8,210 bases of DNA from Spirochaetaceae bacterium (GTDB taxonomy: Bacteria > Spirochaetota > Spirochaetia > Treponematales > Breznakiellaceae). Each line of letters starts with the position of its first letter. Within the stretch, counting starts at the first letter, position 1. A model generated the notes under the pieces. It made no database searches, was not told where the DNA came from, and worked only from the letters and a program-made list of their open reading frames with translations. The stretch lies in NCBI GenBank assembly GCA_031265635.1, contig JAISCK010000074.1, forward strand, positions 1 to 8,210, read 5' to 3'. A program made the translations under genes and the position numbers. Below are positions 1-5,832 of the stretch, one piece after another.

Positions 1-122
1 GGAATAAAGGCAAGGCTGTCTTCTTCTATAGTGATAGTAACCTTTTTATGGTGAGGAATAGGAACCGGGTTGTCGGACACGAACCTGTCCTGGCTGTCAA
101 AAAACCCGTTAAGCACTAACAT
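1..122 (-). CDS. Small antitoxin-like protein, partial (C-terminus off the left edge)
   Basis: The minus strand opens with ATG at 122-120 and stays open to the window edge, giving 40 complete codons. The start is supported by a Shine-Dalgarno AAGGAG (plus-strand 132-137) nine bases upstream. The visible protein begins MLVLNGFFDSQDRF, then a short DNPVPIPHHKK segment and a beta-strand-like VTITIEED. This order (short 'xxNGxF...' strand, a 'P.PIP...KV' turn, then a strand ending in acidic residues) resembles the small DUF104/DUF2281-type antitoxins of type II toxin-antitoxin pairs, where the N-terminal strands form a compact DNA-binding or dimerisation unit. That assignment rests on pattern only and is tentative. 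If correct, a toxin gene would be expected just downstream, outside the window to the left. A promoter at 178-207 reads into it. It is divergent from lysS across a 411-bp spacer. Confidence 0.68.
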   Translation of the reverse strand, partial: MLVLNGFFDSQDRFVSDNPVPIPHHKKVTITIEEDSLAFI

Positions 123-151
123 AGCCAACCGCTCCTTACAGATGGAATCCC

Positions 152-170
152 GGTGGTTTGTTTAACCGCC
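152..170. repeat. Imperfect inverted repeat in the antitoxin-gene leader
   Basis: GGTGGTT (152-158) and AACCGCC (164-170) flank a 5-base loop. They pair over 7 bp with one wobble on the plus strand and one mismatch on the minus strand. The repeat lies at the predicted 5' end of the minus-strand transcript, so it could act as an mRNA-stabilising hairpin or an operator. Nothing in the sequence decides between these. Confidence 0.4.
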
Positions 171-177
171 ATACTCA

Positions 178-207
178 ATCCTACTACAGTCCCTCAGGCC
201 AAGGCAA
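178..207 (-). promoter_or_regulatory. Candidate promoter for the antitoxin-like gene
   Basis: On the minus strand, a TTGCCT -35 (plus 202-207) is followed after 18 bases by a TAGGAT -10 (plus 178-183). Transcription would start near 171, giving a leader of about 49 bases before the ATG at 122. That leader would begin with the imperfect hairpin at 152-170. The match to the housekeeping sigma consensus is reasonable, but the call is by eye. Confidence 0.45.
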
Positions 208-250
208 GTATTCCCCTTCTTATTCCTCTTAAACTTTTTCTCCTTTAATT

Positions 251-265
251 GACCGCGTAGCGGTC
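251..265. repeat. Perfect 15-bp palindrome GACCGC-gta-GCGGTC
   Basis: Two 6-base arms are perfectly complementary around a GTA centre. The palindrome sits 44 bp upstream of the -35 of the antitoxin-like gene and far from lysS. It could be a regulator operator or a small hairpin. No T tract follows on the minus strand, and only a pyrimidine-rich stretch follows on the plus strand, so terminator function is weakly supported. Its CCGCGTAG half recurs at 341-348. Confidence 0.5.
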
Positions 266-317
266 TTCCTTGTGACTTTGCGGTTAAAAATTCTTCCGTG
301 TTCATTTGGGGGGTAGG

Positions 318-518
318 GCGAGACTTGCAAAGCAAGGCTCCCGCGTAGGGGCGGCCCTTCGAGGCACGATGGCATACAGGGGATTTTATGTGGCCTACGC
401 CTTGCCGCATTAGCGCCGGGACATGCTTCGCACCTGCTCGCATGCTTCCATTGGGCGGGGGCGCGACGATGATGCGGCTGTTTGCCGCTGGCAGTATGGA
501 AATGCGCCCCCCCTTTTT
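318..518 (+). ncRNA. Candidate structured RNA ending in a terminator upstream of lysS
   Basis: Read on the plus strand, three layers of structure appear. First, CTTGC (324-328) pairs locally with GCAAG (332-336). Alternatively the same GCAAG pairs with CTTGC at 401-405, stacked on GCGTAGG (343-349) with CCTACGC (394-400), giving a 12-bp long-range helix with a 6-base bulge. These two forms exclude each other. Second, CATGC (422-426) can pair with GCATG (440-444). Third, GGGGGCGC (457-464) pairs with GCGCCCCC (504-511) around an inner GCGGC/GCCGC hairpin, then two Cs and a five-T run (514-518). This could be a small RNA or a cis-acting leader of lysS. No known riboswitch or T-box consensus is visible, and I could not find a confident plus-strand promoter before 318. 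The call is speculative. Confidence 0.3.
457..518 (+). terminator. Terminator-like hairpin with T tract abutting the lysS promoter
   Basis: The outer stem GGGGGCGC (457-464) pairs perfectly with GCGCCCCC (504-511). The 39-base loop contains a perfect 5-bp hairpin GCGGC (474-478) and GCCGC (484-488). Two bases after the stem comes TTTTT (514-518). The last T is also the T of the extended -10 of lysS, so the terminator and promoter touch. It would stop plus-strand transcripts arriving from upstream. The long loop makes it less typical than a compact terminator. Confidence 0.45.
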
Positions 519-526
519 GGTATAAT
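518..526 (+). promoter_or_regulatory. Extended -10 promoter of lysS (leaderless)
   Basis: TGG-TATAAT is a perfect extended -10 element, with the consensus hexamer at 521-526. No good -35 is present at the usual spacing (498-503 reads GGAAAT), which is common for extended -10 promoters. The expected start of transcription is about 533, one base before the lysS ATG at 534. Confidence 0.65.
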
Positions 527-533
527 GCCTCCT

Positions 534-2120
534 ATGGCGAGCGAACACTGGGCGGACACAACCGCGGAAAAGATTATACGCGAAAAGGGCGGCAAGGAGC
601 TGTATACCTGCGCTTCGGGCATCACTCCTTCGGGGACCGTGCATATCGGCAATTTCAGGGAGATTATTTCTGTTGACCTTGTGGTGAGGGCCCTGCGGGA
701 TATGGGGAAGAAGGTCCGTTTCATTTATTCCTGGGATGATTATGATGTGTTCCGCAAGGTTCCCCAAAACATGCCCAAACAGGAGGAGCTTGAGCAGTAC
801 CTCCGTTTCCCCATTACCATGGTTCCCGATCCCTGGGGCCGGGACGAGAGTTATGCCCGTCATCACGAGAGGGATGTTGAAACCGTGCTGCCCCTGGTTG
901 GCATAATGCCTGAATATCTCTATCAGGCGGAGAACTACCGGGTTTCCAAATATGCCGGGGGCATCAGGCGGGCCCTTGAATGCCGGGAAGAGCTTAAAAC
1001 CATACTCGACAAATTCCGGGATGAGGAACACAAGATACAGGGTGAATGGTGGCCCATCAGTGTTTTCTGCGACCAGTGCGGCAGGGACGATACCGGCATA
1101 GACGGCTGGGACGGGGAGTGGGGCGTAAGCTACCACTGCGCCTGCGGCCACAGGGAGACCGTTGATCTCAGAACGGCCAGGGGCGTTAAGCTCCTCTGGC
1201 GTGTTGACTGGCCCATGCGCTGGGAGTACGAAAAAGTTGATTTTGAACCCGCGGGCAAGGATCATCACAGTCATGGCGGTTCCTTTGATACTGCCCGCCA
1301 TGTGTGCAAGGATGTGTATAACTGGGACGCGCCGGTGAGTTTCCGGTATGACTTCATCGGCATCAAGGGTTCAGCCGGCAAGATGTCAAGTTCATCAGGC
1401 AAGGTGATTAATCTGGAGGACCTTCTCAGGGTCTACACCCCCGAAGTGGTCCGCTACCTTTTTGCCGGGACAAGGCCGAACACCGAGTTCACTATTTCGT
1501 TTGACCTTGACGTAATCAAAATTTACGAAGACTACGACAGGACCGAGCGCATAGCTTTCAAGGTTGAAAGGGCAAAAGATGAGGCGGCGTACAAAAGGGA
1601 AAGGCGTATTTACGAACTTTCCCAGCCGGGCGGCGTAAGCGAAACGATGCCTTTTCAGGTTCCTTTCCGCCACCTTTGCAGCCTCGTCCAGATAGCCGGC
1701 GGCGATAGCGCCAGGGTCATCGCCGCGCTTGAGAAGGACGCGGGGAGTTTCAGCGCGGAGCAGCGCCGCCGCCTCGAAGAACGCTGTTCCTGCGCCGCGT
1801 ACTGGGCCGCGGAATGCGCCCCCGATGAATTCCGTTTCAGGCTCAGGGGCGAAGGGGAGAGGGCCGGTCTCAGCAACAGCGAGGCCGAGGGGGTAAGGCT
1901 GCTCAGGGAAAAAGTCGTATCGGTAATCGAGAGTTTTGCCGACGACAAAAGCTGCGCCGAGGCCATTTACCATGCCGCGGGCCTGGCGGGTCTTGAACCC
2001 AGGACCCTTTTCCGCGCCGCCTACCAGGCCCTCATAGGCAAGGACCAGGGGCCGCGTCTTGCGAATTTTCTGCGGACCATAGGCAGGGAAAGACTTATGG
2101 GGATACTTAGGGAATATTAG
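534..2120 (+). CDS. lysS: Lysyl-tRNA synthetase, class I
   Basis: A 528-residue cytoplasmic enzyme that activates lysine with ATP and attaches it to tRNA-Lys. It is the class I (archaeal-type, LysK-like) form, not the class II enzyme of most bacteria; spirochaetes are known to carry class I. The Rossmann catalytic core shows the class I signatures: TPSGTVHIGN (HIGH variant, residues 31-40) and KMSSSS (283-288). Between them is a zinc-knuckle-like CDQC (Cys179, Cys182) with CAC (Cys202, Cys204). The C-terminal third is helical, as expected for the anticodon-binding domain. The length matches spirochaetal relatives. The frame is open back to 423, but the protein family begins at MASEHWAD, so ATG 534 is chosen. 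There is no Shine-Dalgarno, and the -10 lies 7 bases upstream, so the mRNA is probably leaderless. The lipoprotein gene follows after 57 bp with no terminator seen, suggesting co-transcription. The symbol lysS is used generically; lysK is also used for this class. Confidence 0.95.
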   Translation: MASEHWADTTAEKIIREKGGKELYTCASGITPSGTVHIGNFREIISVDLVVRALRDMGKKVRFIYSWDDYDVFRKVPQNMPKQEELEQYLRFPITMVPDPWGRDESYARHHERDVETVLPLVGIMPEYLYQAENYRVSKYAGGIRRALECREELKTILDKFRDEEHKIQGEWWPISVFCDQCGRDDTGIDGWDGEWGVSYHCACGHRETVDLRTARGVKLLWRVDWPMRWEYEKVDFEPAGKDHHSHGGSFDTARHVCKDVYNWDAPVSFRYDFIGIKGSAGKMSSSSGKVINLEDLLRVYTPEVVRYLFAGTRPNTEFTISFDLDVIKIYEDYDRTERIAFKVERAKDEAAYKRERRIYELSQPGGVSETMPFQVPFRHLCSLVQIAGGDSARVIAALEKDAGSFSAEQRRRLEERCSCAAYWAAECAPDEFRFRLRGEGERAGLSNSEAEGVRLLREKVVSVIESFADDKSCAEAIYHAAGLAGLEPRTLFRAAYQALIGKDQGPRLANFLRTIGRERLMGILREY

Positions 2121-2164
2121 ACTGGGATTTCAAAGCAGAATCCGCCGTGGGCCCGTATGTCCTG

Positions 2165-2172
2165 TAAGGAGG
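2165..2172 (+). promoter_or_regulatory. Strong Shine-Dalgarno that sets the lipoprotein start
   Basis: TAAGGAGG lies five bases before ATG 2178. It selects that start over the in-frame ATG at 2157, whose extra residues would precede an otherwise normal signal peptide and which lies upstream of this site. Confidence 0.85.
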
Positions 2173-2177
2173 CTGCA

Positions 2178-3173
2178 ATGAAACATACATTCGTGCTGCG
2201 GAATTTCGTACTGGTGCTTGTTTTTTCCGCCTGTGCCTGTTCGCCCGGCGCGGCGCCGGAAAGGATACTGGGGCTCAGTACCGAGACGCCAGTTTTCCTG
2301 GGATACCGGGTTCTTGCGGGCGGGATACTGGAATTCCGTTTTTCCAGGCCGGTATCCCTGCGGCGTATTGATTTTGACCCTGTTTCCGGCGCGGAACTGC
2401 TTGACGCCGGGGAACTGGTGCGGGTGCGCTTCGACTCGGCGCTGCCCGGAGGAAGCAGGGTTTCCGCCGATATTCTTGTCGAGGATGAAGAAGGCAACAC
2501 CCTTGAAGTACTCATCCCGTTCAGGACCAGAAACGACGCCCTGCCTGTCCTGGTCATCAACGAAATCAGGACCGAATATTCCAATCCCCGCTGTGAATTT
2601 ATCGAGCTGAAAACATATACGCCGGGGAATCTCGGCGCTCTTAAGGTAATGACGGCGACACAGGCGGAACCAATGTACGAATTCAATCCTGTTGAAGTAG
2701 GGGCGGGGGAGTACATTGTGCTTCATCTTCGCAAAAAGGACAGCGCGAGCCTTGACGAGACCGGGAGCGATCTTGAGGCGTCGGTTGGTTATGAGGCAAG
2801 CGGGGCCAGGGATTTCTGGGTGCCCGGAGACTCAAAGCTGCTGCGGAAAACCGGCGGTCTGGCTCTGGTGGACCAGGACGGAGCGGTTCTTGACGGGATT
2901 GTCTTTAGCGAGATTTCGACCGGGTGGTGGGAAAAGGAAGAGATGGCCCGTTTTGCCGGATTCCTGAACGACGCGGGTGCGTGGCTGCCCGCGGGCGATC
3001 CGCCGCGTATAAGCCCTGCCGAGGCGTTTTCTTCTCAGGGAAGCACCGCCACCCAGACTCTGTGCAGGGATGAGGCAGTATCCGACAGCGATGGTCCCGG
3101 CGACTGGTACATAGCCGCCAGAAGCCAGGCGACGCCGGGAAGGGAAAACAGCGCGAAACGCTATACGCCCTGA
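2178..3173 (+). CDS. Lipoprotein with a C-terminal lamin-tail-like domain
   Basis: A 331-residue exported protein. The N-terminus is a short basic segment (MKHTFVLRN), a hydrophobic core (FVLVLVF), and VFSAC with Cys19 as the probable lipidated residue. Phe at -3 departs from the classical lipobox but fits the looser rules of spirochaetes. Residues about 37-118 alternate hydrophobic residues as in a beta-sandwich (Ig-like/Big_5-like, tentative). Residues about 123-325 resemble the lamin-tail domain (LTD): INEI (127-130), EFIEL (140-144), GEYIVLH (177-183), GGLALVDQDG (226-235), and a closing WYIA...ATPGREN (310-324) typical of the end of this fold. In bacteria such domains occur on cell-surface and extracellular proteins, often with nucleases or adhesive modules; none is seen here, so the role is unknown. 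It probably sits on the periplasmic or outer face of a membrane. It is likely co-transcribed with lysS, with no obvious functional tie. Paired hairpins follow the stop codon. Confidence 0.8.
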   Translation: MKHTFVLRNFVLVLVFSACACSPGAAPERILGLSTETPVFLGYRVLAGGILEFRFSRPVSLRRIDFDPVSGAELLDAGELVRVRFDSALPGGSRVSADILVEDEEGNTLEVLIPFRTRNDALPVLVINEIRTEYSNPRCEFIELKTYTPGNLGALKVMTATQAEPMYEFNPVEVGAGEYIVLHLRKKDSASLDETGSDLEASVGYEASGARDFWVPGDSKLLRKTGGLALVDQDGAVLDGIVFSEISTGWWEKEEMARFAGFLNDAGAWLPAGDPPRISPAEAFSSQGSTATQTLCRDEAVSDSDGPGDWYIAARSQATPGRENSAKRYTP

Positions 3174-3179
3174 GAGTGC

Positions 3180-3234
3180 GCCCCGCAAACGGGGCCGCTT
3201 TGCCTGAGCCGCGCCCGGCGGCATCCGCCCGGCT
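3180..3234. terminator. Two GC-rich hairpins in the convergent lipoprotein/trx gap
   Basis: GCCCCG (3180-3185) and CGGGGC (3190-3195) form a perfect 6-bp stem around CAAA. A second hairpin joins GGCGG (3217-3221) to CCGCC (3225-3229), extended by AGCCG (3207-3211) with CGGCT (3230-3234) across a 5-base bulge. They lie between the stop codons of two converging genes (3173 and 3242) and could end transcription from both sides. T tracts are weak: CTTTG follows the first stem on the plus strand, and none follows on the minus strand. The terminator function is inferred from position. Confidence 0.5.
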
Positions 3235-3241
3235 GTCCCGG

Positions 3242-3565
3242 TCAAAGACAGGTCTTAAAAAGATTCTCTATTTCGCGTTTGGGAAGGGCCCCTGAATGTT
3301 GATTGACTATCTGTCCGTCCTTGTATACTACCAGGGTCGGTATGGATGTAATGCCATGCTGTTCAGCCAGGGCCGCTTCTTCGTCAACATTGACCTTTCC
3401 GAGTTTAAGCCTTCCTGAATATTCTTCTGCTATCTGGTCCAGCATGGGGCCGATCATTTTACAGGGCCCGCACCATGCGGCCCAAAAATCCACCAATACC
3501 GGAACGGACGAATCTGTAACTTCAGTTTTGAAATTGCCGGAATTAACCGTTACTCCTGCACTCAT
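3242..3565 (-). CDS. trxA: Thioredoxin
   Basis: A 107-residue cytoplasmic dithiol-disulfide oxidoreductase, the normal thioredoxin length. The active site is WCGPC (residues 31-35) in FWAAWCGPCKMIGP. Also present are the buried Asp26 of VLVDFWA, the KVNVDEE strand (57-63), and the cis-proline TSIPTLVVYKDG (73-84), which contacts substrates. It would pass electrons from thioredoxin reductase to targets such as ribonucleotide reductase and peroxiredoxins; no reductase gene is in the window. The start at 3565 is fixed by an AGGAG (plus 3571-3575) five bases upstream. The frame is open further upstream, but that extension would cover the promoter and the start of the U32 gene on the other strand. 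The C-terminus carries an extra cysteine (KTCL). It is divergent from the U32 gene and convergent with the lipoprotein gene. Confidence 0.95.
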   Translation of the reverse strand: MSAGVTVNSGNFKTEVTDSSVPVLVDFWAAWCGPCKMIGPMLDQIAEEYSGRLKLGKVNVDEEAALAEQHGITSIPTLVVYKDGQIVNQHSGALPKREIENLFKTCL

Positions 3566-3581
3566 AGTATCTCCTGAATCA

Positions 3582-3610
3582 AAAATACTATGAAACGGCG
3601 ACGATTGCAA
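3582..3610 (-). promoter_or_regulatory. Candidate trxA promoter with a very short leader
   Basis: On the minus strand, TTGCAA (3605-3610) is followed after 17 bases by TATTTT (3582-3587). Transcription would begin near 3575, so the mRNA would start almost at the Shine-Dalgarno AGGAG, about 10 bases before the ATG. An overlapping TAGTAT hexamer (plus 3585-3590) with TTGCCT at 19-base spacing is an alternative. Confidence 0.5.
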
Positions 3611-3655
3611 GGCAAAACGGTATCTGCACGAACATGACCGAAATTCGCGTATTGC

Positions 3656-3685
3656 TTCACTTTTTATGGGATTATGCGGTATATT
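3656..3685 (+). promoter_or_regulatory. Promoter of the U32 gene (leaderless)
   Basis: TTCACT (3656-3661) is followed after 18 bases by TATATT (3680-3685). The predicted transcription start is about 3692, which is the A of the U32 ATG. No Shine-Dalgarno-like sequence lies in the 17 bases before that ATG. Confidence 0.55.
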
Positions 3686-3691
3686 TGAATC

Positions 3692-5815
3692 ATGCCTAAA
3701 ATAGAATTGCTGGCGCCCGCCGGTTCCCCTGAGGCGCTGGACGCGGCCATAGGCGAGGGCGCTGACGCCGTGTATCTTGGCCTTAAAAATTTTAACGCCC
3801 GCATGCGGACTTCCAATTTCGCCTATTCCCAGTTTGAAGGGGCGGTATACAATCTGCACCGTATGAAGAAAAAGATTTATGTGACGGTTAATACGGTATT
3901 TGAACAGCGCGAAACGGACAGGATTTTTCAGTTTTTGAAGTACCTTGCCTCGGTGGGGCCCGACGCCATTATTGTTCAGGATTTCGGCGTTGCCTGTCTG
4001 GTTAAGGAATGTTTTCCTTCGCTTAAACTCCACGCCTCAACCCAGATGAACATTGCCTCGGCAAAAGGGGTCAATCTGCTTTCCAAGCAGGGCTTTTCGC
4101 GGGTGGTTCTTGCCCGCGAACTCTCCCTGGACGAAATAAAGGCAGTCCGGCAGGAGACCAATATGGCCCTGGAGGTCTTTGTCCACGGGGCGCTTTGTAT
4201 TTCCGCTTCGGGGCTCTGCCTTTTTTCCAGCTTTTTGGGGGGCAAGTCGGCAAACCGGGGAATGTGTACCCAGGCATGCAGGCGGCTTTACCATCGCCAG
4301 GAAGAAAAGGGCTACTATTTCAGCCCCGCCGATTTACAGTTCCTTGAGTATGTTCCCGATCTGGCTGACGCGGGGGTCAACGCGTTCAAGATTGAAGGGA
4401 GGATGAAGAGCGCCGATTATGTGGGGACCGTGGTGTCGGCTTACCGCAGGGTCATTGACGGCCTTGACGGAGACCGGGAAGCGGCCCTTGCCGAGGGGCT
4501 TTCAAAACTGAAAAAAGATTTTGCCCGTGAAAAAACGGCCTTCCATTTTTACCAAGACAGTCCCGCCGCCTGGCTCAACGCCGGACAGGACGGCGGCACC
4601 GGCATAAGCCTCGGTCCGCTGGTCAAAGTTGCCGGAAGCGGCGCTAACCGCCGGGGGCTTCTTGCCGCGCCGTCGCTCCGGGAACAGGCCATAGAGGCGG
4701 GGGATACCATACGGCTCCACAAGGCCGATGATTCAGGCCGCGTGTCCCACCGGGTAACGTATTCGCGCGGGGATGAAGCAGGGGGGCATTGGGTTTCCGT
4801 TCCCGATGGATTTGGGCCGGGGGATTCGGTCTACCTTATCCGGATTAAGGCCGGGTCCCGGCGTTATGCCCAGGTCCTGCCCAGGGACCTTGCCCCGTTC
4901 CGCCGCCAGCCGGGCCGGGACAGGGCCCCGCCCTGCGACATCAGGCCCGTAAGCGGCAGGGGGCCGTTTCCCGAAGGACTCTATGCCGCTGTTGACGCGG
5001 TTGAGGATTTGTTTGTCCTTCAATCCCGGCGGCCGGTCAGGGCTGTCCTGGACTACAACCAGAAAACCGTTTCCGCCCTGGTAAAAAAGGCAGGGAGCCC
5101 CCTGCCCTTTAATCCGGGCGAGATCATCATTGACCTTGATCCGTATTTTCCCCAGGGCATGGACGGCGATTATGCGCTAAACCTTCCTCTCCTTGTTGAA
5201 GCGGGGTACAGGGCCTTTATCGTGAACAATCCCGGCCACCCGGCCTGTTTTAAGGGCCTTGACGTAACGCTCATTGCCGGACCTTACCTGTATACCTTTA
5301 ACCGCTGGGCGGAACATTTTCTTTCCGGGCTGGGCTTTGATTATTTTGTTTCGCCTCTGGAAAACAACCGCCAGAATCTTGAAAAGACTGTCGCGGCAAA
5401 CCGGCGGCATCTGCTTTTTGTTCCTGTTTTCGCCTATCCCGCCCTGTTCAGGATACGGTCTGATCTGGGTTCCTTTTACACATTCCGCAACTTTGAGGAC
5501 AACAAGGGAGACGGCTTTGAACTCGTGAACCGGAGGGAAGGGAGTATCGTGATTCCCGAACAGCCCTTCTCCCTTGTTGATAAAGTTCCCTTCCTTGCGG
5601 CAAGCGGCTTTAAGCGCTTCATCCTGGATTTCCGGGGCAGGCATCTCCGCAAGAAGGATTACAAGGACATCATGGACGCGCTGATGAATCAGCGCCCCCT
5701 TCCCAACACGAGCCGCTTTAACTGGAAAGACGGCTTTTACACACAGGACGAAGCTGCCGGGGGAGAGAAGCAGCCGAAGCGGCGCGATGCTTTAGAACCC
5801 CGGCGCGGCGCGTAA
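3692..5815 (+). CDS. U32-family protein, RlhA/TrhP-like RNA hydroxylation factor
   Basis: A 707-residue protein, long for the family. It begins with the typical U32 N-terminus KIELLAPAGSPEAL. Next comes the U32 signature EVFVHGALC...SGLC (residues 161-176), followed by SANRGMCTQACRR. Cys169, Cys176, Cys192 and Cys196 match the cysteines thought to hold an iron-sulfur cluster. FKIEGRMKS (232-240) is another conserved block. The family is historically labelled peptidase, but E. coli members RlhA and TrhP are needed for prephenate-dependent hydroxylation of 23S rRNA C2501 and of tRNA U34. The second half (about 430-680, with VSPLENNRQNLE at 553-564 and SRFNWKDGFY at 674-683) resembles the C-terminal extension of longer RlhA-like proteins, so an rRNA target is favoured but unproven. 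Residues about 390-428 are a basic, Pro-rich linker, and the last 20 residues are charged and variable. The gene appears leaderless and monocistronic. Confidence 0.88.
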   Translation: MPKIELLAPAGSPEALDAAIGEGADAVYLGLKNFNARMRTSNFAYSQFEGAVYNLHRMKKKIYVTVNTVFEQRETDRIFQFLKYLASVGPDAIIVQDFGVACLVKECFPSLKLHASTQMNIASAKGVNLLSKQGFSRVVLARELSLDEIKAVRQETNMALEVFVHGALCISASGLCLFSSFLGGKSANRGMCTQACRRLYHRQEEKGYYFSPADLQFLEYVPDLADAGVNAFKIEGRMKSADYVGTVVSAYRRVIDGLDGDREAALAEGLSKLKKDFAREKTAFHFYQDSPAAWLNAGQDGGTGISLGPLVKVAGSGANRRGLLAAPSLREQAIEAGDTIRLHKADDSGRVSHRVTYSRGDEAGGHWVSVPDGFGPGDSVYLIRIKAGSRRYAQVLPRDLAPFRRQPGRDRAPPCDIRPVSGRGPFPEGLYAAVDAVEDLFVLQSRRPVRAVLDYNQKTVSALVKKAGSPLPFNPGEIIIDLDPYFPQGMDGDYALNLPLLVEAGYRAFIVNNPGHPACFKGLDVTLIAGPYLYTFNRWAEHFLSGLGFDYFVSPLENNRQNLEKTVAANRRHLLFVPVFAYPALFRIRSDLGSFYTFRNFEDNKGDGFELVNRREGSIVIPEQPFSLVDKVPFLAASGFKRFILDFRGRHLRKKDYKDIMDALMNQRPLPNTSRFNWKDGFYTQDEAAGGEKQPKRRDALEPRRGA

Positions 5816-5829
5816 TTCGCGCGGGGTTC
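5795..5829 (+). repeat. Hairpin spanning the U32 stop codon
   Basis: GAACCCC (5795-5801) pairs with GGGGTTC (5823-5829). Inside it, GCGCG (5808-5812) pairs with CGCGC (5818-5822) around a TAATT loop that contains the TAA stop (5813-5815). A 6-base bulge sits on the 5' side. The total is 12 bp. It is placed to protect or end the U32 message, but lacks a following T tract. Confidence 0.5.
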
Positions 5830-5832
5830 ATA

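Larger units (their letters stand above)
123..533. other. Gene-free divergent spacer, rich in inverted repeats
   Basis: No convincing coding sequence lies between the antitoxin-like gene and lysS. Open frames crossing this region have no Shine-Dalgarno, have atypical composition, or are out-of-frame extensions of neighbours. The spacer contains the promoter at 178-207, the palindrome at 251-265, competing stems at 324-336 and 332-405, a short CATGC/GCATG hairpin at 422-444, an 8-base direct repeat CATGCTTC (422-429 and 441-448), and the terminator-like hairpin at 457-518. It is unusually large and structured compared with the other gaps in the window, which are 57 to 126 bp. Confidence 0.6.

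Noticed and set aside
162..305. Basic 47-codon minus-strand reading frame in the spacer
   Set aside because: There is no Shine-Dalgarno before its ATG at 305, and it overlaps the palindrome and the promoter of the antitoxin-like gene.
422..448. Direct repeat CATGCTTC as a possible CRISPR or attachment site
   Set aside because: There are only two 8-base copies with no array, integrase or insertion boundary nearby.
423..533. In-frame N-terminal extension of lysS (37 extra residues)
   Set aside because: It crosses the terminator-like hairpin and the -10 element, is low-complexity and Arg/Cys-rich, and homologous enzymes begin near MASEHWAD.
318..533. T-box or lysine riboswitch upstream of lysS
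   Set aside because: The position and terminator fit, but I find no T-box core sequence and no lysine-riboswitch core, and the lysS -10 lies after the terminator.
162..1301. Minus-strand open frame of 379 codons overlapping lysS
   Set aside because: It is the antisense shadow of a clear LysRS gene; it has no Shine-Dalgarno and no recognisable domain.
1395..1973. Antisense open frames inside lysS and elsewhere (for example 5177-5644 and 6447-6827)
   Set aside because: They are explained by GC-rich codon usage of the opposite genes; no domains or ribosome sites support them.
3566..4033. Extension of the thioredoxin frame upstream to 4033
   Set aside because: It would run antisense to the U32 gene and its promoter; the 107-residue form has the family length and a good Shine-Dalgarno.
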